A stretch of 64,000 nt of DNA from Bacteroidota bacterium (GCA_023381535.1 JAMCSN010000240.1:1-64000); one strand, 5' to 3'; shown: positions 51,638 through 61,346, counted from the first letter of the stretch. A program made the numbers and translations. Notes: a model not told the origin generated them from the letters alone.

Positions 51638-52422
51638 AAAGTTATTTTTACAAGAACCGTGTCAAAAATTAAAATTAATAGTGAAGAAAGAACCACTGAG
51701 GTAGTTGACGCGCGACCAACGCCTTCAGTTCCTCCTTCGGTAGTGTAACCTTTGTAAGCCCCTACAAGACCAACTATATATCCAAACACAAAAGTTTTTG
51801 CAACACCGGGAATAAAATCTCCAAACTCAACAGAGTTTAGAACTGAGCTTAAATAATATTGCCAGCTCATTGGTTCGGAAATTACGATTGCCAGATACCC
51901 GCCTAAAATAGCAATGATGATAACGTAAATTGTAAGTATCGGAAGAATTAGTGTTGTTGCAAGCACGCGAGTAACCACCAAATACTTAAATGGATTAACC
52001 GCCGAAACTTCCATCGCGTCAATCTGTTCTGTTACGCGCATCGAACCGAGTTCTGCGCCGATGCCGGAGCTTACGCGACCGGCAAAAATTAAAGCCGTTA
52101 TTACCGGTCCAAGTTCGCGGACAACTGTTAATGCAACCATGCCGGGTAGAAAATCGCTTGCGCCGAATCTTTGCATAACAGGCTGGCTCTGCATTGCAAG
52201 CACAAGTCCAATTATGAAACCGGTTATGCTTACAATCCCGAAGGTTTTAACTCCGAGTTCATCCATGTGCTTTTTGACTTCGCCGATTTCATACGGCGGT
52301 AAGAACGCCTGTCTGATGAACTCCCAGTTGAAAATTGTGAGTCCGGTCATCGTTGCAAAGAAATTGTAAATTTGGTCGGAGATTGATAAACGACGACCGA
52401 ATTTATGGTGAGGCAGTTTCAT
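51613..52422 (-). CDS. mlaE: MlaE-like permease
   Basis: The 269-aa membrane protein of the MlaE/YrbE family has the conserved GASDFLPGMVALTVVRELGP and GRVSSGIGAELGSMRVTEQI, the latter followed by DAMEVSAVNP. Five or so membrane helices are visible. It is the first gene of the mlaE-mlaF-mlaD operon; mlaC and mlaB are not in the window. Confidence 0.92.
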   Translation of the reverse strand: MKLPHHKFGRRLSISDQIYNFFATMTGLTIFNWEFIRQAFLPPYEIGEVKKHMDELGVKTFGIVSITGFIIGLVLAMQSQPVMQRFGASDFLPGMVALTVVRELGPVITALIFAGRVSSGIGAELGSMRVTEQIDAMEVSAVNPFKYLVVTRVLATTLILPILTIYVIIIAILGGYLAIVISEPMSWQYYLSSVLNSVEFGDFIPGVAKTFVFGYIVGLVGAYKGYTTEGGTEGVGRASTTSVVLSSLLILIFDTVLVKITLWLWPTLG

Positions 52423-52596
52423 TAAAGGTTATTTTTCTATTTAATCCTTATTCAAAATAACAAAAGAAATGAATACTTTGTAGCCAAGAATCATCTACGA
52501 TTTATCTTTATAACTCTCTTCAAGTGCACAAGAGCGAGTTTCAAATCACAATATTTATTTTTATTCATTATCTTTGATTAAGAGAGGAAACGTTAG

Positions 52597-52899
52597 ATGG
52601 AAAGAAGAGAAGAAATACTAGACATTCTTCGGAGAGAAATTCCGTTCATCAGTCAAAACTACCGCGTTAAAAGGGTGGGAGTATTTGGCTCATTTGCGAA
52701 AAACAGTGCAAATGACCAAAGCGATATAGATATTGTTGTTGAATTTGAGAAACCTATTGGTCTAAAATTTGTCTCCCTTGCGGAGTATCTCGAAAAAAAA
52801 CTAAATAGAAAAATCGACTTGCTTACTAAAGAGGGAATCAATTCGATCCGCAATGATGAAATTGCTGCGGATATAAAACGGAATATTATCTATGCGTAG
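52597..52899 (+). CDS. MntA-like nucleotidyltransferase antitoxin
   Basis: The 100-aa minimal nucleotidyltransferase has GSFAKNSANDQSDIDIVVEF, with G-S and D-x-D intact, preceded by RVKRVGVF. In MNT/HEPN pairs this protein AMPylates the HEPN toxin and silences it. It overlaps the HEPN gene by eight bases. A GAGG ribosome site precedes it. Confidence 0.9.
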   Translation: MERREEILDILRREIPFISQNYRVKRVGVFGSFAKNSANDQSDIDIVVEFEKPIGLKFVSLAEYLEKKLNRKIDLLTKEGINSIRNDEIAADIKRNIIYA

Positions 52900-53230
52900 G
52901 GGTGATAAAGAATTTCTTACAGATATTCTCGAGTCCATCAAAAGAATCAAATCCTATTCTAACAATGTGAATTACCGTCAGTTTCTCAAAGATATTAAAA
53001 CTCAAGACTCCATTGTGCGTAATCTTGAAATCATTGGAGAAGCGGCTAAAAGAATTTCTGATGAACTGAAAAAAAATAATTCTTCCGTTGAATGGAAAAA
53101 CATTTCTGATTTAAGAAATAGGTTAATACACGATTATTTCGGAATTAATCTCGATATTGTCTGGGGAATCATAGAGGAAGATTTGGATACTTTGAAAAAG
53201 GAAATAAGTAAAATTATTAAGTCTTTCTAA
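52892..53230 (+). CDS. HepT-like HEPN ribonuclease toxin
   Basis: The 112-aa helical HEPN/DUF86 protein has the catalytic R-x4-H-x-Y motif in LRNRLIHDYF and the family segment TQDSIVRNLEIIGEAAKRIS. It is an RNA-cleaving toxin held in check by the preceding MNT protein. Both active sites look intact, so this pair is probably functional. Confidence 0.9.
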   Translation: MRRGDKEFLTDILESIKRIKSYSNNVNYRQFLKDIKTQDSIVRNLEIIGEAAKRISDELKKNNSSVEWKNISDLRNRLIHDYFGINLDIVWGIIEEDLDTLKKEISKIIKSF

Positions 53231-53252
53231 ATCCCATATCTGTTTACTCACT

Positions 53253-53615
53253 TCAGAAAGCATTTTTATAGTGATTTATCTTTGGCTTCTCGCCGGATAA
53301 ATGTAAAATAGCGATGACATCTATCCGGCAGTCTTGGTTTTTGATTTCACGTTCAGCCAAATATGCTTCTGCAATTTTCTTGATTTGATTCTGTTTCCCT
53401 TTTGTGATCGCGTATTCCGGCTCGCCGTACTCAAGATTCTTTCTGTACTTCACCTCAACAAAAACTAAGAACTCTTTGTCCTTGGCAATAATATCAATCT
53501 CGCCGTGACCGAAATGATAATTCTGTTCGACGATTTCGAAACCAATGCTTTTGAGAAACTCCACTGCAAGTTTTTCACCGTACGATCCGGTCGAGCGTTT
53601 GTTCTGATTAGTCAT
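53253..53615 (-). CDS. YraN/UPF0102 family protein
   Basis: The 120-aa protein has GSYGEKLAVEFLKSIGFEIV, GEIDIIAKDKEFLVFVEVKY and the RIDVIAI strand. The D and E-V-K residues form a PD-(D/E)xK nuclease-like core, although YraN activity is not firmly established. It is near rnhB, a common association. Confidence 0.93.
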   Translation of the reverse strand: MTNQNKRSTGSYGEKLAVEFLKSIGFEIVEQNYHFGHGEIDIIAKDKEFLVFVEVKYRKNLEYGEPEYAITKGKQNQIKKIAEAYLAEREIKNQDCRIDVIAILHLSGEKPKINHYKNAF

Positions 53616-53624
53616 TGGTCATTT

Positions 53625-53712
53625 GCTATTAGTCATTTGTTAGTTTTATTACTTAGATTCTTAGACACTCAGTTACTTAGTTCCTTAGTCCCTAAGTCAC
53701 TTAGTATGATAG
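53625..53712. repeat. Low-complexity GTCATT and CTTAGT tandem units
   Basis: Units of GTCATTGGTCATTTGC type change into CTTAGATTC, CTCAGTTACTTAGTTCCTTA and CTAAGTCACTTAGT, each 8-10 nt. The stretch fills the space between yraN and rnhB and contains no gene. Confidence 0.75.
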
Positions 53713-53713
53713 A

Positions 53714-54340
53714 TTAAATTTCTTGGTTCTCTTCTTCCAAAATGTTTTTCAAAAAAGTTTTTCTGTGCATTGGGCTTGCGCCATGTTTTTTAACCGCTTC
53801 AATGTGTGCGCGTGTGCCGTATCCTTTATTTTCCGCCCAACGATATTCCGGAAATTTATTTGATGCCTCGCGCATTATTCTGTCCCGCGTGACTTTTGCA
53901 ACAATAGAAGCGGCAGCAATCGAGAATGATTTTGCATCGCCCTTCACAACGGTTTTGGCTTTTAATGCCGAATGAAACGATTTATTCCCATCGATAAGCA
54001 CCAGATTGGGCTTACGATGAAGTTGTTCAACCGCGCTCTTCATTGCTTTCAAAGTTGCCTGCAGAATATTTATTTCATCTATTTCTTCGTGGTCAATTAT
54101 ACCGACGCCGTAACTTTTGCAGTTCTCTACTATCCAACCGAATAATTCTTCGCGCTTGGATTCGGAAAGTTTTTTTGAGTCGTTAATTTCCTTATGGAAA
54201 GTTCTTCTGTCGAAGATTACTGCTGCGGCTACCACAGGTCCGGCAAGCGGTCCGCGTCCGGCTTCATCAACTCCGGCAAGGACTTTGATTTTACCGGAAA
54301 GATGTTTGTTGTCAAAGTTTTTAAGAAAGCTCATGAACAA
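53714..54340 (-). CDS. rnhB: Ribonuclease HII
   Basis: The 208-aa protein has the signature GVDEAGRGPLAGPVVAAAVI with both acidic metal ligands, NLVLIDGNKS and KVTRDRIM, and the C-terminal KNKGYGTRAHIEAVKKHG as NKGYGTRAHIEAVKKHG. It removes ribonucleotides from DNA. The start is probably the inner ATG at residue 3 (MSFLKNFDNK), two codons downstream. Confidence 0.95.
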   Translation of the reverse strand: MFMSFLKNFDNKHLSGKIKVLAGVDEAGRGPLAGPVVAAAVIFDRRTFHKEINDSKKLSESKREELFGWIVENCKSYGVGIIDHEEIDEINILQATLKAMKSAVEQLHRKPNLVLIDGNKSFHSALKAKTVVKGDAKSFSIAAASIVAKVTRDRIMREASNKFPEYRWAENKGYGTRAHIEAVKKHGASPMHRKTFLKNILEEENQEI

Positions 54341-54409
54341 AAAAGATCATTCAAAATTTGGAAAAGATTCTTCATTCGATATAACTAGGGAACGTTAATG
54401 AATGTTATG

Positions 54410-54679
54410 CTAATATACTTCTTCGTGAGAACCGATATCTATCAGTAAAACTTTGTTCTCTGCCAAAAATTTGAAAATTACCCGGCAATCATAATCTACC
54501 ACAAATGCCCAACAGTCTTTAAGTATGCCGGATAGTTTATGTGTTCTAAGAAGAGGATTGAAAGGATTTGTTGAAAACAGCTTTATATTTTCTTCGAATT
54601 TAGCTTTTAATTTTTTGTCGGAAGTAATTTTCTTTTTATATGAACGTTTGAATCCGGAATCCCAGACGAATTCAATCAT
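54410..54679 (-). CDS. RelE/YafQ-family toxin
   Basis: The 89-aa mRNA-interferase-like protein has FKRSYKKKITSDKKLK, NPFNPLLRTHKLSGILKDCW and the end LIDIGSHEEVY, as in YafQ-type ribonucleases. The His of SHEEVY is in the expected C-terminal position. Its start overlaps the antitoxin gene by eight bases. Confidence 0.87.
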   Translation of the reverse strand: MIEFVWDSGFKRSYKKKITSDKKLKAKFEENIKLFSTNPFNPLLRTHKLSGILKDCWAFVVDYDCRVIFKFLAENKVLLIDIGSHEEVY

Positions 54680-54887
54680 TGTTTAGATCCTTCAACAATT
54701 CCTCGGAGCCGCCGGATTTTATTTTACCAGCTCTGAAATTTTCTTCGATTTCGGAAACTCTACCGTTGATATCTTTTCTTTTTAGCTCTATTAATTGTTT
54801 TTGAGCAATTTCAAGAAAATATTCTTTATCTACATCATTGAGCTTCTGAAAATCATTTAGCGCATCATTAATAGTTATGTCGGCCAT
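54672..54887 (-). CDS. Antitoxin partner of the RelE/YafQ-type toxin
   Basis: The 71-aa acidic helical protein has ITINDALNDFQKLNDVDKEY. Size and place directly upstream of the toxin (same strand, overlapping) are those of RelB/DinJ-like antitoxins. The family is assigned mainly by context. Confidence 0.75.
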   Translation of the reverse strand: MADITINDALNDFQKLNDVDKEYFLEIAQKQLIELKRKDINGRVSEIEENFRAGKIKSGGSEELLKDLNND

Positions 54888-55002
54888 TTCTATAACCTTT
54901 CTTATTTTCTTAATAGAAAATAAAGCGAATTATAATTCAATGCAATTGGTCGTCTTCTCGTGACGGCGGATCGGTTATAAAAGGGGAAAAAGGATAAGTC
55001 TT

Positions 55003-55065
55003 CATCTACATCAAGAATCTAATCGCAAGCATCCAGTATCAAGAATCTAGTATCCTGCATCTAGA
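55003..55065. repeat. Low-complexity ATCTAGTATC tandem units
   Basis: Imperfect units around CAAGAATCTA, CATCCAGTATC and CATCTAGATC fill the spacer after the BamA-like gene. No gene is present. Confidence 0.7.
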
Positions 55066-56829
55066 TCAGAACTCATTAATAATTCCAAAGTGAATTTTTC
55101 CTTCGCTTATTGAATCGCCCTTGCCCAATGCAAAACTGACGCCAAGCACACCGAGACTTGTTTCTAAATTAATTCCGAATCCGTAACCGTTTCTAAATCC
55201 GGAAATCTCGGCGATCTGTCTAGTCTCATCGGCGTTTCGCAAAAAGTAGCCGGAATCAAAAAATAAAAATGCGAATGTTCGTCGTGTAAGCAAAAATCTG
55301 TATTCCAAATTCGACCAAATAATTCTGTTACCTTGAAATTGTTTTTCCCGATATCCGCGTAATGATCGCGCGCCGCCTAAAAAGTATAAATCGCTTATTT
55401 CGAAATCTGAACCGCGCAGTTCTCTTGCATGAACTGCAAATGCAATGACTTGTTTGCTGATGAACTGTTTGAATATACTAAAGTCGAATTCGAGCCGCTG
55501 AAAGTTTTGTTTTGTTTTCGTATCGGCAGCAATAAATTGAGCCGGGCCGTTAATTGTCTTCTGAGTGAATTTGTACGAGTTGACAAAAAGTATTCCCGAT
55601 GTCGGTGCGTAGAAATCATCGCGCGTGTCTATCTTGAGGTTAACGCCGCTTGTGAACGCAGAAGAATTGTAAACTGTAAAAACATTCACATTGCGCTCGG
55701 TTGGAATGGTTGATTGAGTGTTCACAATTACCGATGCGGAAATTTCCGGTGTCGCAATGTATTCGAGAGCGCCTTCAAAATTGCGCTGCACGTAAGTTGA
55801 ATCCTGCTTCCTCTGAAAAAGTGATCCTTGCACGTTAAACGGAAAACCGAAAAGCCACGGTTCCAGATATTGTATTTCAAGTTCTTGCGAGTATTGATTT
55901 TCCTGCTGCCATCTGAATGAAGCGGCACGCCCCGTTCCGAAAAGATTTCTCAAGTTAATATTTACGAAGCCCGTTAAGTAACCTTTTGTGTTGTCGTTCG
56001 CGGGGGGAATGTAGCCGGCAATGCCGTCGAAATAATTTGTTTCTTTTTCCTTAACGGAAATTTTTAACACACCTTCATTTTTTGAATTGATAAAATAAGT
56101 CGGTACTTCAACCGGTTCAAAAAAACGAAGGCGGTTCAGCTTGTCGGGAATATCATTTATCTGTTTCTGCGAATATGGTTCTCCTTTTTCAATTTGTAAC
56201 GCGCGCGTGATAACATTGTCTTTTGTTTTCGTGTTGCCTTCAATTTCAATTTTGTCAATCTTACTTTTCGTCCCTTCGTCAATGGTGAGAAATAGATTTG
56301 CCGCGTGATCGTGCGTTGATGAATCGTCCACGAACTGAACCGACTCAATTCTAACCGAGGCAAAAGGGAGTCCGATGTTCTCGTAATAGTCAAAAATTTC
56401 GGAGAAGGCCGACTCAATGTTTCCTTTTGTGAAAACTTCATTATCAAGATCGGATAAGAAATTTGCAAGCCGAAGAGAATCTTTAAGTCCGGAATTGAAA
56501 ATAATTTTGCCAATAATTGTCGGCTTACCTTCGTCAACATCAACAATTAATTTTGATTTGGAAGAATCGATCTTTTCAACTTTCGAGTTAACTGTCGGGT
56601 GAAAGTAACCTTCGCTGCGCAATGACGAGTAAATTCTTCCGCGAACACTGTCTTCCAATGCCGGAAATATTTTTGTCCCGGCGTTAATCTTCATCCAGCC
56701 AAGATAACTGTTCACTGAAAAGATTTTATTGCCGGTTATCTCAATCGAAGAAATTGATTGAGCAAAAAGGAGAGTGGTGAATAGAAAAAAAGTCGTTAAA
56801 CAATTTCTAATAATTTGGCGAGTCATCAA
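55066..56829 (-). CDS. BamA/TamA-like outer membrane assembly protein
   Basis: The 587-aa protein has a signal peptide (about 1-24), at least two POTRA domains (IGKIIFNSGLKDSLRLANFL, KIEIEGNTKTKDNVI) and a C-terminal Omp85 barrel with FLGGARSLRGYREKQFQGN, which carries the conserved RGY motif. It inserts or exports outer-membrane proteins. It overlaps the sugar-kinase gene by 23 bases. It is shorter than typical BamA (fewer POTRAs), closer to TamA-like members. Confidence 0.85.
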   Translation of the reverse strand: MMTRQIIRNCLTTFFLFTTLLFAQSISSIEITGNKIFSVNSYLGWMKINAGTKIFPALEDSVRGRIYSSLRSEGYFHPTVNSKVEKIDSSKSKLIVDVDEGKPTIIGKIIFNSGLKDSLRLANFLSDLDNEVFTKGNIESAFSEIFDYYENIGLPFASVRIESVQFVDDSSTHDHAANLFLTIDEGTKSKIDKIEIEGNTKTKDNVITRALQIEKGEPYSQKQINDIPDKLNRLRFFEPVEVPTYFINSKNEGVLKISVKEKETNYFDGIAGYIPPANDNTKGYLTGFVNINLRNLFGTGRAASFRWQQENQYSQELEIQYLEPWLFGFPFNVQGSLFQRKQDSTYVQRNFEGALEYIATPEISASVIVNTQSTIPTERNVNVFTVYNSSAFTSGVNLKIDTRDDFYAPTSGILFVNSYKFTQKTINGPAQFIAADTKTKQNFQRLEFDFSIFKQFISKQVIAFAVHARELRGSDFEISDLYFLGGARSLRGYREKQFQGNRIIWSNLEYRFLLTRRTFAFLFFDSGYFLRNADETRQIAEISGFRNGYGFGINLETSLGVLGVSFALGKGDSISEGKIHFGIINEF

Positions 56830-57775
56830 TTATCTTCATCTTTTTGCCGACGGGTGTAATTGTCACTTTTTCAAGATACCCATTCATTTGGTCAAACGAA
56901 ACCGAGCATGTTTCGAGCATCGAAGCGTTGGCTACTCCTAATGCCGCTGCAATTTTTGCGAACTCTTCAAACACAAGAGACTTTTCCATTCCGTAAGCAA
57001 TTCCCGCTACGAATGCATCGCCGCTTCCGGTTGCGTCGATCGTTTTAATTTGCGGCTGATCAATCTTGTAATGAAAATCAAATTTTGAAACGTACGCCGC
57101 ATTAGCGCCGTCGGTTAGAAAAGCTAGTTTTACCCCTTTGGAATATAGCCCGCGCAAGTATTCAAGTTTGTCTGATTCGCTGTGAATTGAAATATGGAGC
57201 GACCTTTCAACTTCGGAAACGTTATTGTGAATTGCAGTCGGCGACGCATCAATGCAATTTTTAAGATGGCTCCCGTAAGTATCCAGTATGGAAATTTTAT
57301 CATGTTTGTTTGCAAGTTCGATTCCAAACGGGAAGATATCGTCGGTAGCCGGAGAGGGGGAACTCCCGGCGAAAACTACGATTGAGCAATTCTGAATCAT
57401 CTTTTCAAGTTTGCTTTTGAAGTCCGATGATTCCGAAATGTTTACTTCGCTGTTTGTGCCGAAAAAGGTCGAGATGCGATTTGAATTCTCTTCGATGATT
57501 ACATCTGCCGAGCGTGTTTCGGATTTTGTAGAAACAACACTTAAATCAATTTTATCATCGGTGATGCAATGACGCAAAATTTTTCCGTTGTTTCCGCCCA
57601 AGAAAGTAAAAGCATGATTCGAAATTCCCAGCAGGTTCAACTGTCTGCTTACGTTTATTCCTTTTCCGCCGGCAGAAAAAGTTTCTCTGACGCATCTGTT
57701 TTCTTTTCCAAGTTCAACGGAATGAAAAAACAATCGTCTTTCTAAAAGCGGATTGATTGTAACAGTGAGAATCAT
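56807..57775 (-). CDS. PfkB-family 1-phosphofructokinase-type sugar kinase
   Basis: The 322-aa ribokinase-fold protein opens with MILTVTINPLLERRLFFHSV, with AGGKGINVSRQLNLLGI and the C-terminal anion-hole block DATGSGDAFVAGIAYG holding the catalytic Asp. It is most like FruK/LacC kinases that phosphorylate fructose-1-phosphate or tagatose-6-phosphate; the substrate is not certain. No PTS gene is nearby, which argues for a general role. Confidence 0.85.
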   Translation of the reverse strand: MILTVTINPLLERRLFFHSVELGKENRCVRETFSAGGKGINVSRQLNLLGISNHAFTFLGGNNGKILRHCITDDKIDLSVVSTKSETRSADVIIEENSNRISTFFGTNSEVNISESSDFKSKLEKMIQNCSIVVFAGSSPSPATDDIFPFGIELANKHDKISILDTYGSHLKNCIDASPTAIHNNVSEVERSLHISIHSESDKLEYLRGLYSKGVKLAFLTDGANAAYVSKFDFHYKIDQPQIKTIDATGSGDAFVAGIAYGMEKSLVFEEFAKIAAALGVANASMLETCSVSFDQMNGYLEKVTITPVGKKMKIIDDSPNY

Positions 57776-57863
57776 TTTAAAAGTAGATTTAAGATTAGCG
57801 GAATGAATTTAACCTTCATAGTAACTCTACGTTCTACACTCTTCACTATTGTTCAACGTTCTA

Positions 57864-59138
57864 TTACTGCCTATATCCAGGCCAGCGGCTGTAATCCGGA
57901 TTAACAAGCCTGTAATCGCCAAATCCGGTTTGATCAGAAAAAACAAAGCTGCGGTTCAGATCGTAATAATCCCAAACTTCATACGGCTTTGCATCGGGAT
58001 CCATCGGATGCCGTTCAACATAACTGGGCGGTCCAAACGTAACATAGACCATTCCCATGTCGGAATGCCATCCGGCGCCGAATCCTTTGAAATGTTTGTT
58101 CGCGTATTCAATTCTCCGGTAGTATTCGTAGAGTATCGGGTTCTCGTCAACTTTCGGATTCGGTTTTTTCTTATCCCAGTAAGCGAGGAAGCGGTTAAGT
58201 TTTTCATCGTAAGTTTTGGCATCTTTTATAAAATCCAATTCATCCGGCGATGCGATGTAAAGCATTTCATCAACAGCCAGGTCAAGATCGGTTATAGTAT
58301 TCGGCACGCCGTAGATTATCGAATAAAACTTTTTCTCGGTTGTTTCAACATCTTTCCAATCTTTGTTCTTCAACGCAACTTTCAATGTATAATCTCCCAA
58401 AGAAAAGTTTGCATTTTTGATTGTGTGTTTGATAAGATTGTTCCCGGCTTTTAATGTACGTGGATCGTCCTGCTTGAAAGACTTACCGCTCTTTAATTCG
58501 TTCATCGAGTATTCAAGAACCACATCGCGGGCTTTGTTCGAATAAATAGTGAAGAAAAAGGAAAGTGAATCGGTTTTGTTTGTAACAAAGGTTGAAACAT
58601 TCGGAATAATTTTTTCGCCGGTAGAATCTTTTACGACATCGGAGATAAACATTACGTCGCTCATACCGAGGGTATCCGAAATCTGCCGGACAGTCAACGG
58701 AATTTCCTTAAAAGATGTTCTTCGGGATTCCGAATCCTCGACGATACATTTCAAAAAATACTTGCCGGGATTCATATCGTAACTTTTGTAGCTCAGGTTG
58801 AAATTGTTTTTGGAAAGTGTCTGATCGAAATCATCCGACTTAACGCGTTCTTTCCATATCCTTTCAAACAGAACGTTCTTTTTACTCTCGTCTAGAAAAG
58901 TTAAAGTAACGTCGTACGTGGCGTGGTATGAGTTTTCCTTTTTTACAAATTGAATGCTTGAATAGGGGACTTTTACAAATACATCTACACGCGATTTATT
59001 CGGAACCGTGCTTTTGTAATTGGCGTAATCCACCGAAAAATTAATAACGCTTCCGAAAGCACCTGCGCGTGCTGAATATTCAACTTGCGCGTATAAAACC
59101 GCACCGAATAAACACCAGATCAATGCCAACCGTTTCAT
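57864..59138 (-). CDS. GWxTD-domain secreted protein
   Basis: The 424-aa protein has a signal peptide (about 1-18) and a C-terminal GWxTD-type domain with GFGAGWHSDMGMVYVTFGPP and YEVWDYYDLNRSFVF, in which HSD replaces the usual xTD. Upstream is a beta-rich region. These proteins are found mainly in Bacteroidota/Chlorobi-related and Acidobacteria genomes; the function is unknown. Its start overlaps the rimO stop by four bases (ATGA). Confidence 0.87.
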   Translation of the reverse strand: MKRLALIWCLFGAVLYAQVEYSARAGAFGSVINFSVDYANYKSTVPNKSRVDVFVKVPYSSIQFVKKENSYHATYDVTLTFLDESKKNVLFERIWKERVKSDDFDQTLSKNNFNLSYKSYDMNPGKYFLKCIVEDSESRRTSFKEIPLTVRQISDTLGMSDVMFISDVVKDSTGEKIIPNVSTFVTNKTDSLSFFFTIYSNKARDVVLEYSMNELKSGKSFKQDDPRTLKAGNNLIKHTIKNANFSLGDYTLKVALKNKDWKDVETTEKKFYSIIYGVPNTITDLDLAVDEMLYIASPDELDFIKDAKTYDEKLNRFLAYWDKKKPNPKVDENPILYEYYRRIEYANKHFKGFGAGWHSDMGMVYVTFGPPSYVERHPMDPDAKPYEVWDYYDLNRSFVFSDQTGFGDYRLVNPDYSRWPGYRQ

Positions 59139-60511
59139 TGTGACTCCTTTGCTTGCGTACGTAACTTGCTAACTTCAGTTAACTTACCAAATAAATCATA
59201 CTCATTGCAATCGTAAATTTCAACATCATAAAATTCACCAATCTCTAATTCACCTTTTTTTGCATCTATTATTACCTCACCGTCCACTTCCGGCGCGTCG
59301 CGTTCGGTTCGTCCGATGTACTGATTGTTTTCAAAATCGTCAATAACCACTTTCATTTTTTTGCCGATAAACAAACGATTCTTTTCTTCCGAAATATTTT
59401 TTTGAATTTCCATTAACGTCGCTTTTCTTTCTTCTTTTGTTTCCAGCGAAACCGGATCGTTAAGAATAAAACTCGGTGTGTTTTCTTCAACCGAATAATT
59501 GAACACGCCGAAACGGTCAAATTTTATATCGCGGACGAAACCGCAAAGTTCCTCAAATTCATTTTCTGTTTCATTCGGGTAGCCGACAATAAAAGTCGTC
59601 CGCAAAGTTAAGTTTGGAATTCGTTCTTTCAACAGTTGCAGAAGTTCTACGGTTCTTCTTTTCGTTATACCGCGCCGCATGGATTTTAAAACATTATCGG
59701 AAATATGCTGAAGTGGTATGTCGATGTATTTGCAAATTTTAGGATTGACGGCAATTTCTTCAATCAAATCATCCGGTAGGTGTGAGGGATAAACATAAAG
59801 TAAACGGATCCACTCGATACCTGAAATCCCGGACAATCGCCGCAGAAGCTCAGCAATGTTTCTCTTGCCGTTTAAATCGATTCCGTAATCGGTCGTGTCT
59901 TGTCCGATGAGAATTAATTCTTTAACTCCTTTTGCTGCGAGCAGCGACGCTTCATTTAACAATTCATCCATCGGTTTGGTTTTATGAACTCCGCGCATAA
60001 GCGGGATAGCACAAAAGGAACACGGGTTATCGCACCCTTCGCTGATTTTCAGATAAGCAAAATGTTTCGGCGTGGTAACTATTCGCTCGCCGAGCAGTTC
60101 ATATTTCAAGTTGCCGCCGAACTCGCGGACAATTCCTTCATAAGCTTCGGTTCCGAAGAATGCATCGACTTCCGGAATCTCTTTCATCAAATCATTCATA
60201 TATCTTTCAGAAAGACAGCCAGCGACTATAACTTTTTTCAGCTTTCCTTTTTTCTTCAGCTCGATTGCCGAAAGAATTGTGTTGATGGATTCCTCTTTCG
60301 CCGCGTCAATAAATCCGCACGTGTTGATCACAACGGAATCGGCTTTGTTAGCGTCGCCGATCAAATCAAATTTATTCAGTTTCAGTTGACTCATCAGCCG
60401 TTCGGAATCAACCGTGTTCTTTGAACAGCCGAGTGTTATAACGGAAATTTTTTCTTTGTTCATGTGAAAAAATCTTTCAGGTAAATCATAATGTTTGTTT
60501 TGGAATGACAA
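59135..60511 (-). CDS. rimO: Ribosomal protein S12 methylthiotransferase
   Basis: A radical-SAM protein with an N-terminal MTTase domain whose three Cys are in TLGCSKNTVDS, INTCGFID and VAGCLSER. The SAM cluster motif CxxxCxxC is in GCDNPCSFCAIP, and a TRAM domain closes the C-terminus. It adds a methylthio group to Asp of ribosomal protein S12. The frame opens at 60511, but ATG 60463 (MNKEKISVITLGCSK) fits the family N-terminus better, giving 442 aa. Confidence 0.93.
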   Translation of the reverse strand: MSFQNKHYDLPERFFHMNKEKISVITLGCSKNTVDSERLMSQLKLNKFDLIGDANKADSVVINTCGFIDAAKEESINTILSAIELKKKGKLKKVIVAGCLSERYMNDLMKEIPEVDAFFGTEAYEGIVREFGGNLKYELLGERIVTTPKHFAYLKISEGCDNPCSFCAIPLMRGVHKTKPMDELLNEASLLAAKGVKELILIGQDTTDYGIDLNGKRNIAELLRRLSGISGIEWIRLLYVYPSHLPDDLIEEIAVNPKICKYIDIPLQHISDNVLKSMRRGITKRRTVELLQLLKERIPNLTLRTTFIVGYPNETENEFEELCGFVRDIKFDRFGVFNYSVEENTPSFILNDPVSLETKEERKATLMEIQKNISEEKNRLFIGKKMKVVIDDFENNQYIGRTERDAPEVDGEVIIDAKKGELEIGEFYDVEIYDCNEYDLFGKLTEVSKLRTQAKESQ

Positions 60512-60515
60512 TGCT

Positions 60516-61346
60516 TTACTTGGCTATATAATTGAGGTACAAATATACAACCGGTGCAGAGAAAAGTAATGAATCGAACCGGTCAAAAATTCCGCCGTGA
60601 CCCGGTATGATTGAAGACGAATCCTTAACAAATGTGTCCCGCTTGATCAGGCTTTCAATTAGGTCGCCGATTTGCCCGACGGTTCCTACAATCAGACCGA
60701 TAACTATTGCGTCGCTCCAGCTTAGGAAATCAGCCATGATAGATTTGCACGCCAACATTCCGATGATTGAAAAAACAAATCCGGCGAACGCGCCTTCCCA
60801 GCTTTTGTTGGGACTTACACGCGGCATCAATTTATTTTTTCCGTATGCGGTTCCTAAAAAGTAAGCGGCGGAATCGCAAATCCATATCGCAACCAAAATT
60901 GAAATAATCAGATACCCGCCCTGGCTGTAAATGAAAATGGAATCGTTATAGAATTCGCGCAAGCTAACAAGCGCAGAGGAAAAAAATCCTATGTAGAAAA
61001 TTCCTAGAAGAGAAGCTCCAAGGTTTGATACGGCGGATTCTTTATTCCGGAACAGTTCAAAAAGCAGCAGCACAGCCACAATTAAAAAAAATAAAATTTT
61101 GAAATCGATAAAAGTTTTGTACTCATTTAAAATGATGGCAACAATGGCTAAATATCCAACGAGATTATTCGTGAAGTATTTTCTGTTCTTAACCATCTTA
61201 GAAAATTCATGAAACGACACCAGTCCGATAAACGCTGCGAAGGCCAGGAAGGGATATTTTCCGTAGAGACTTACAATGACGATTAGCGGAATGCCTAAAA
61301 CGGCAACGATCACCCGGGTTGAGAGCTTGCTGAATGCTTTTGCCAT
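60516..61346 (-). CDS. cdsA: Phosphatidate cytidylyltransferase
   Basis: The 276-aa membrane protein has about seven helices. Its C-terminal signature PNKSWEGAFAGFVFSIIG and IGDLIESLIKRDTFVKDSS lead to IIPGHGGIFDRFDSLL, the CdsA hallmark. It makes CDP-diacylglycerol for phospholipid synthesis. It abuts the zinc-ribbon gene upstream (TAA directly before ATG) and precedes rimO by a few bases, so they form one operon. Confidence 0.93.
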   Translation of the reverse strand: MAKAFSKLSTRVIVAVLGIPLIVIVSLYGKYPFLAFAAFIGLVSFHEFSKMVKNRKYFTNNLVGYLAIVAIILNEYKTFIDFKILFFLIVAVLLLFELFRNKESAVSNLGASLLGIFYIGFFSSALVSLREFYNDSIFIYSQGGYLIISILVAIWICDSAAYFLGTAYGKNKLMPRVSPNKSWEGAFAGFVFSIIGMLACKSIMADFLSWSDAIVIGLIVGTVGQIGDLIESLIKRDTFVKDSSSIIPGHGGIFDRFDSLLFSAPVVYLYLNYIAK

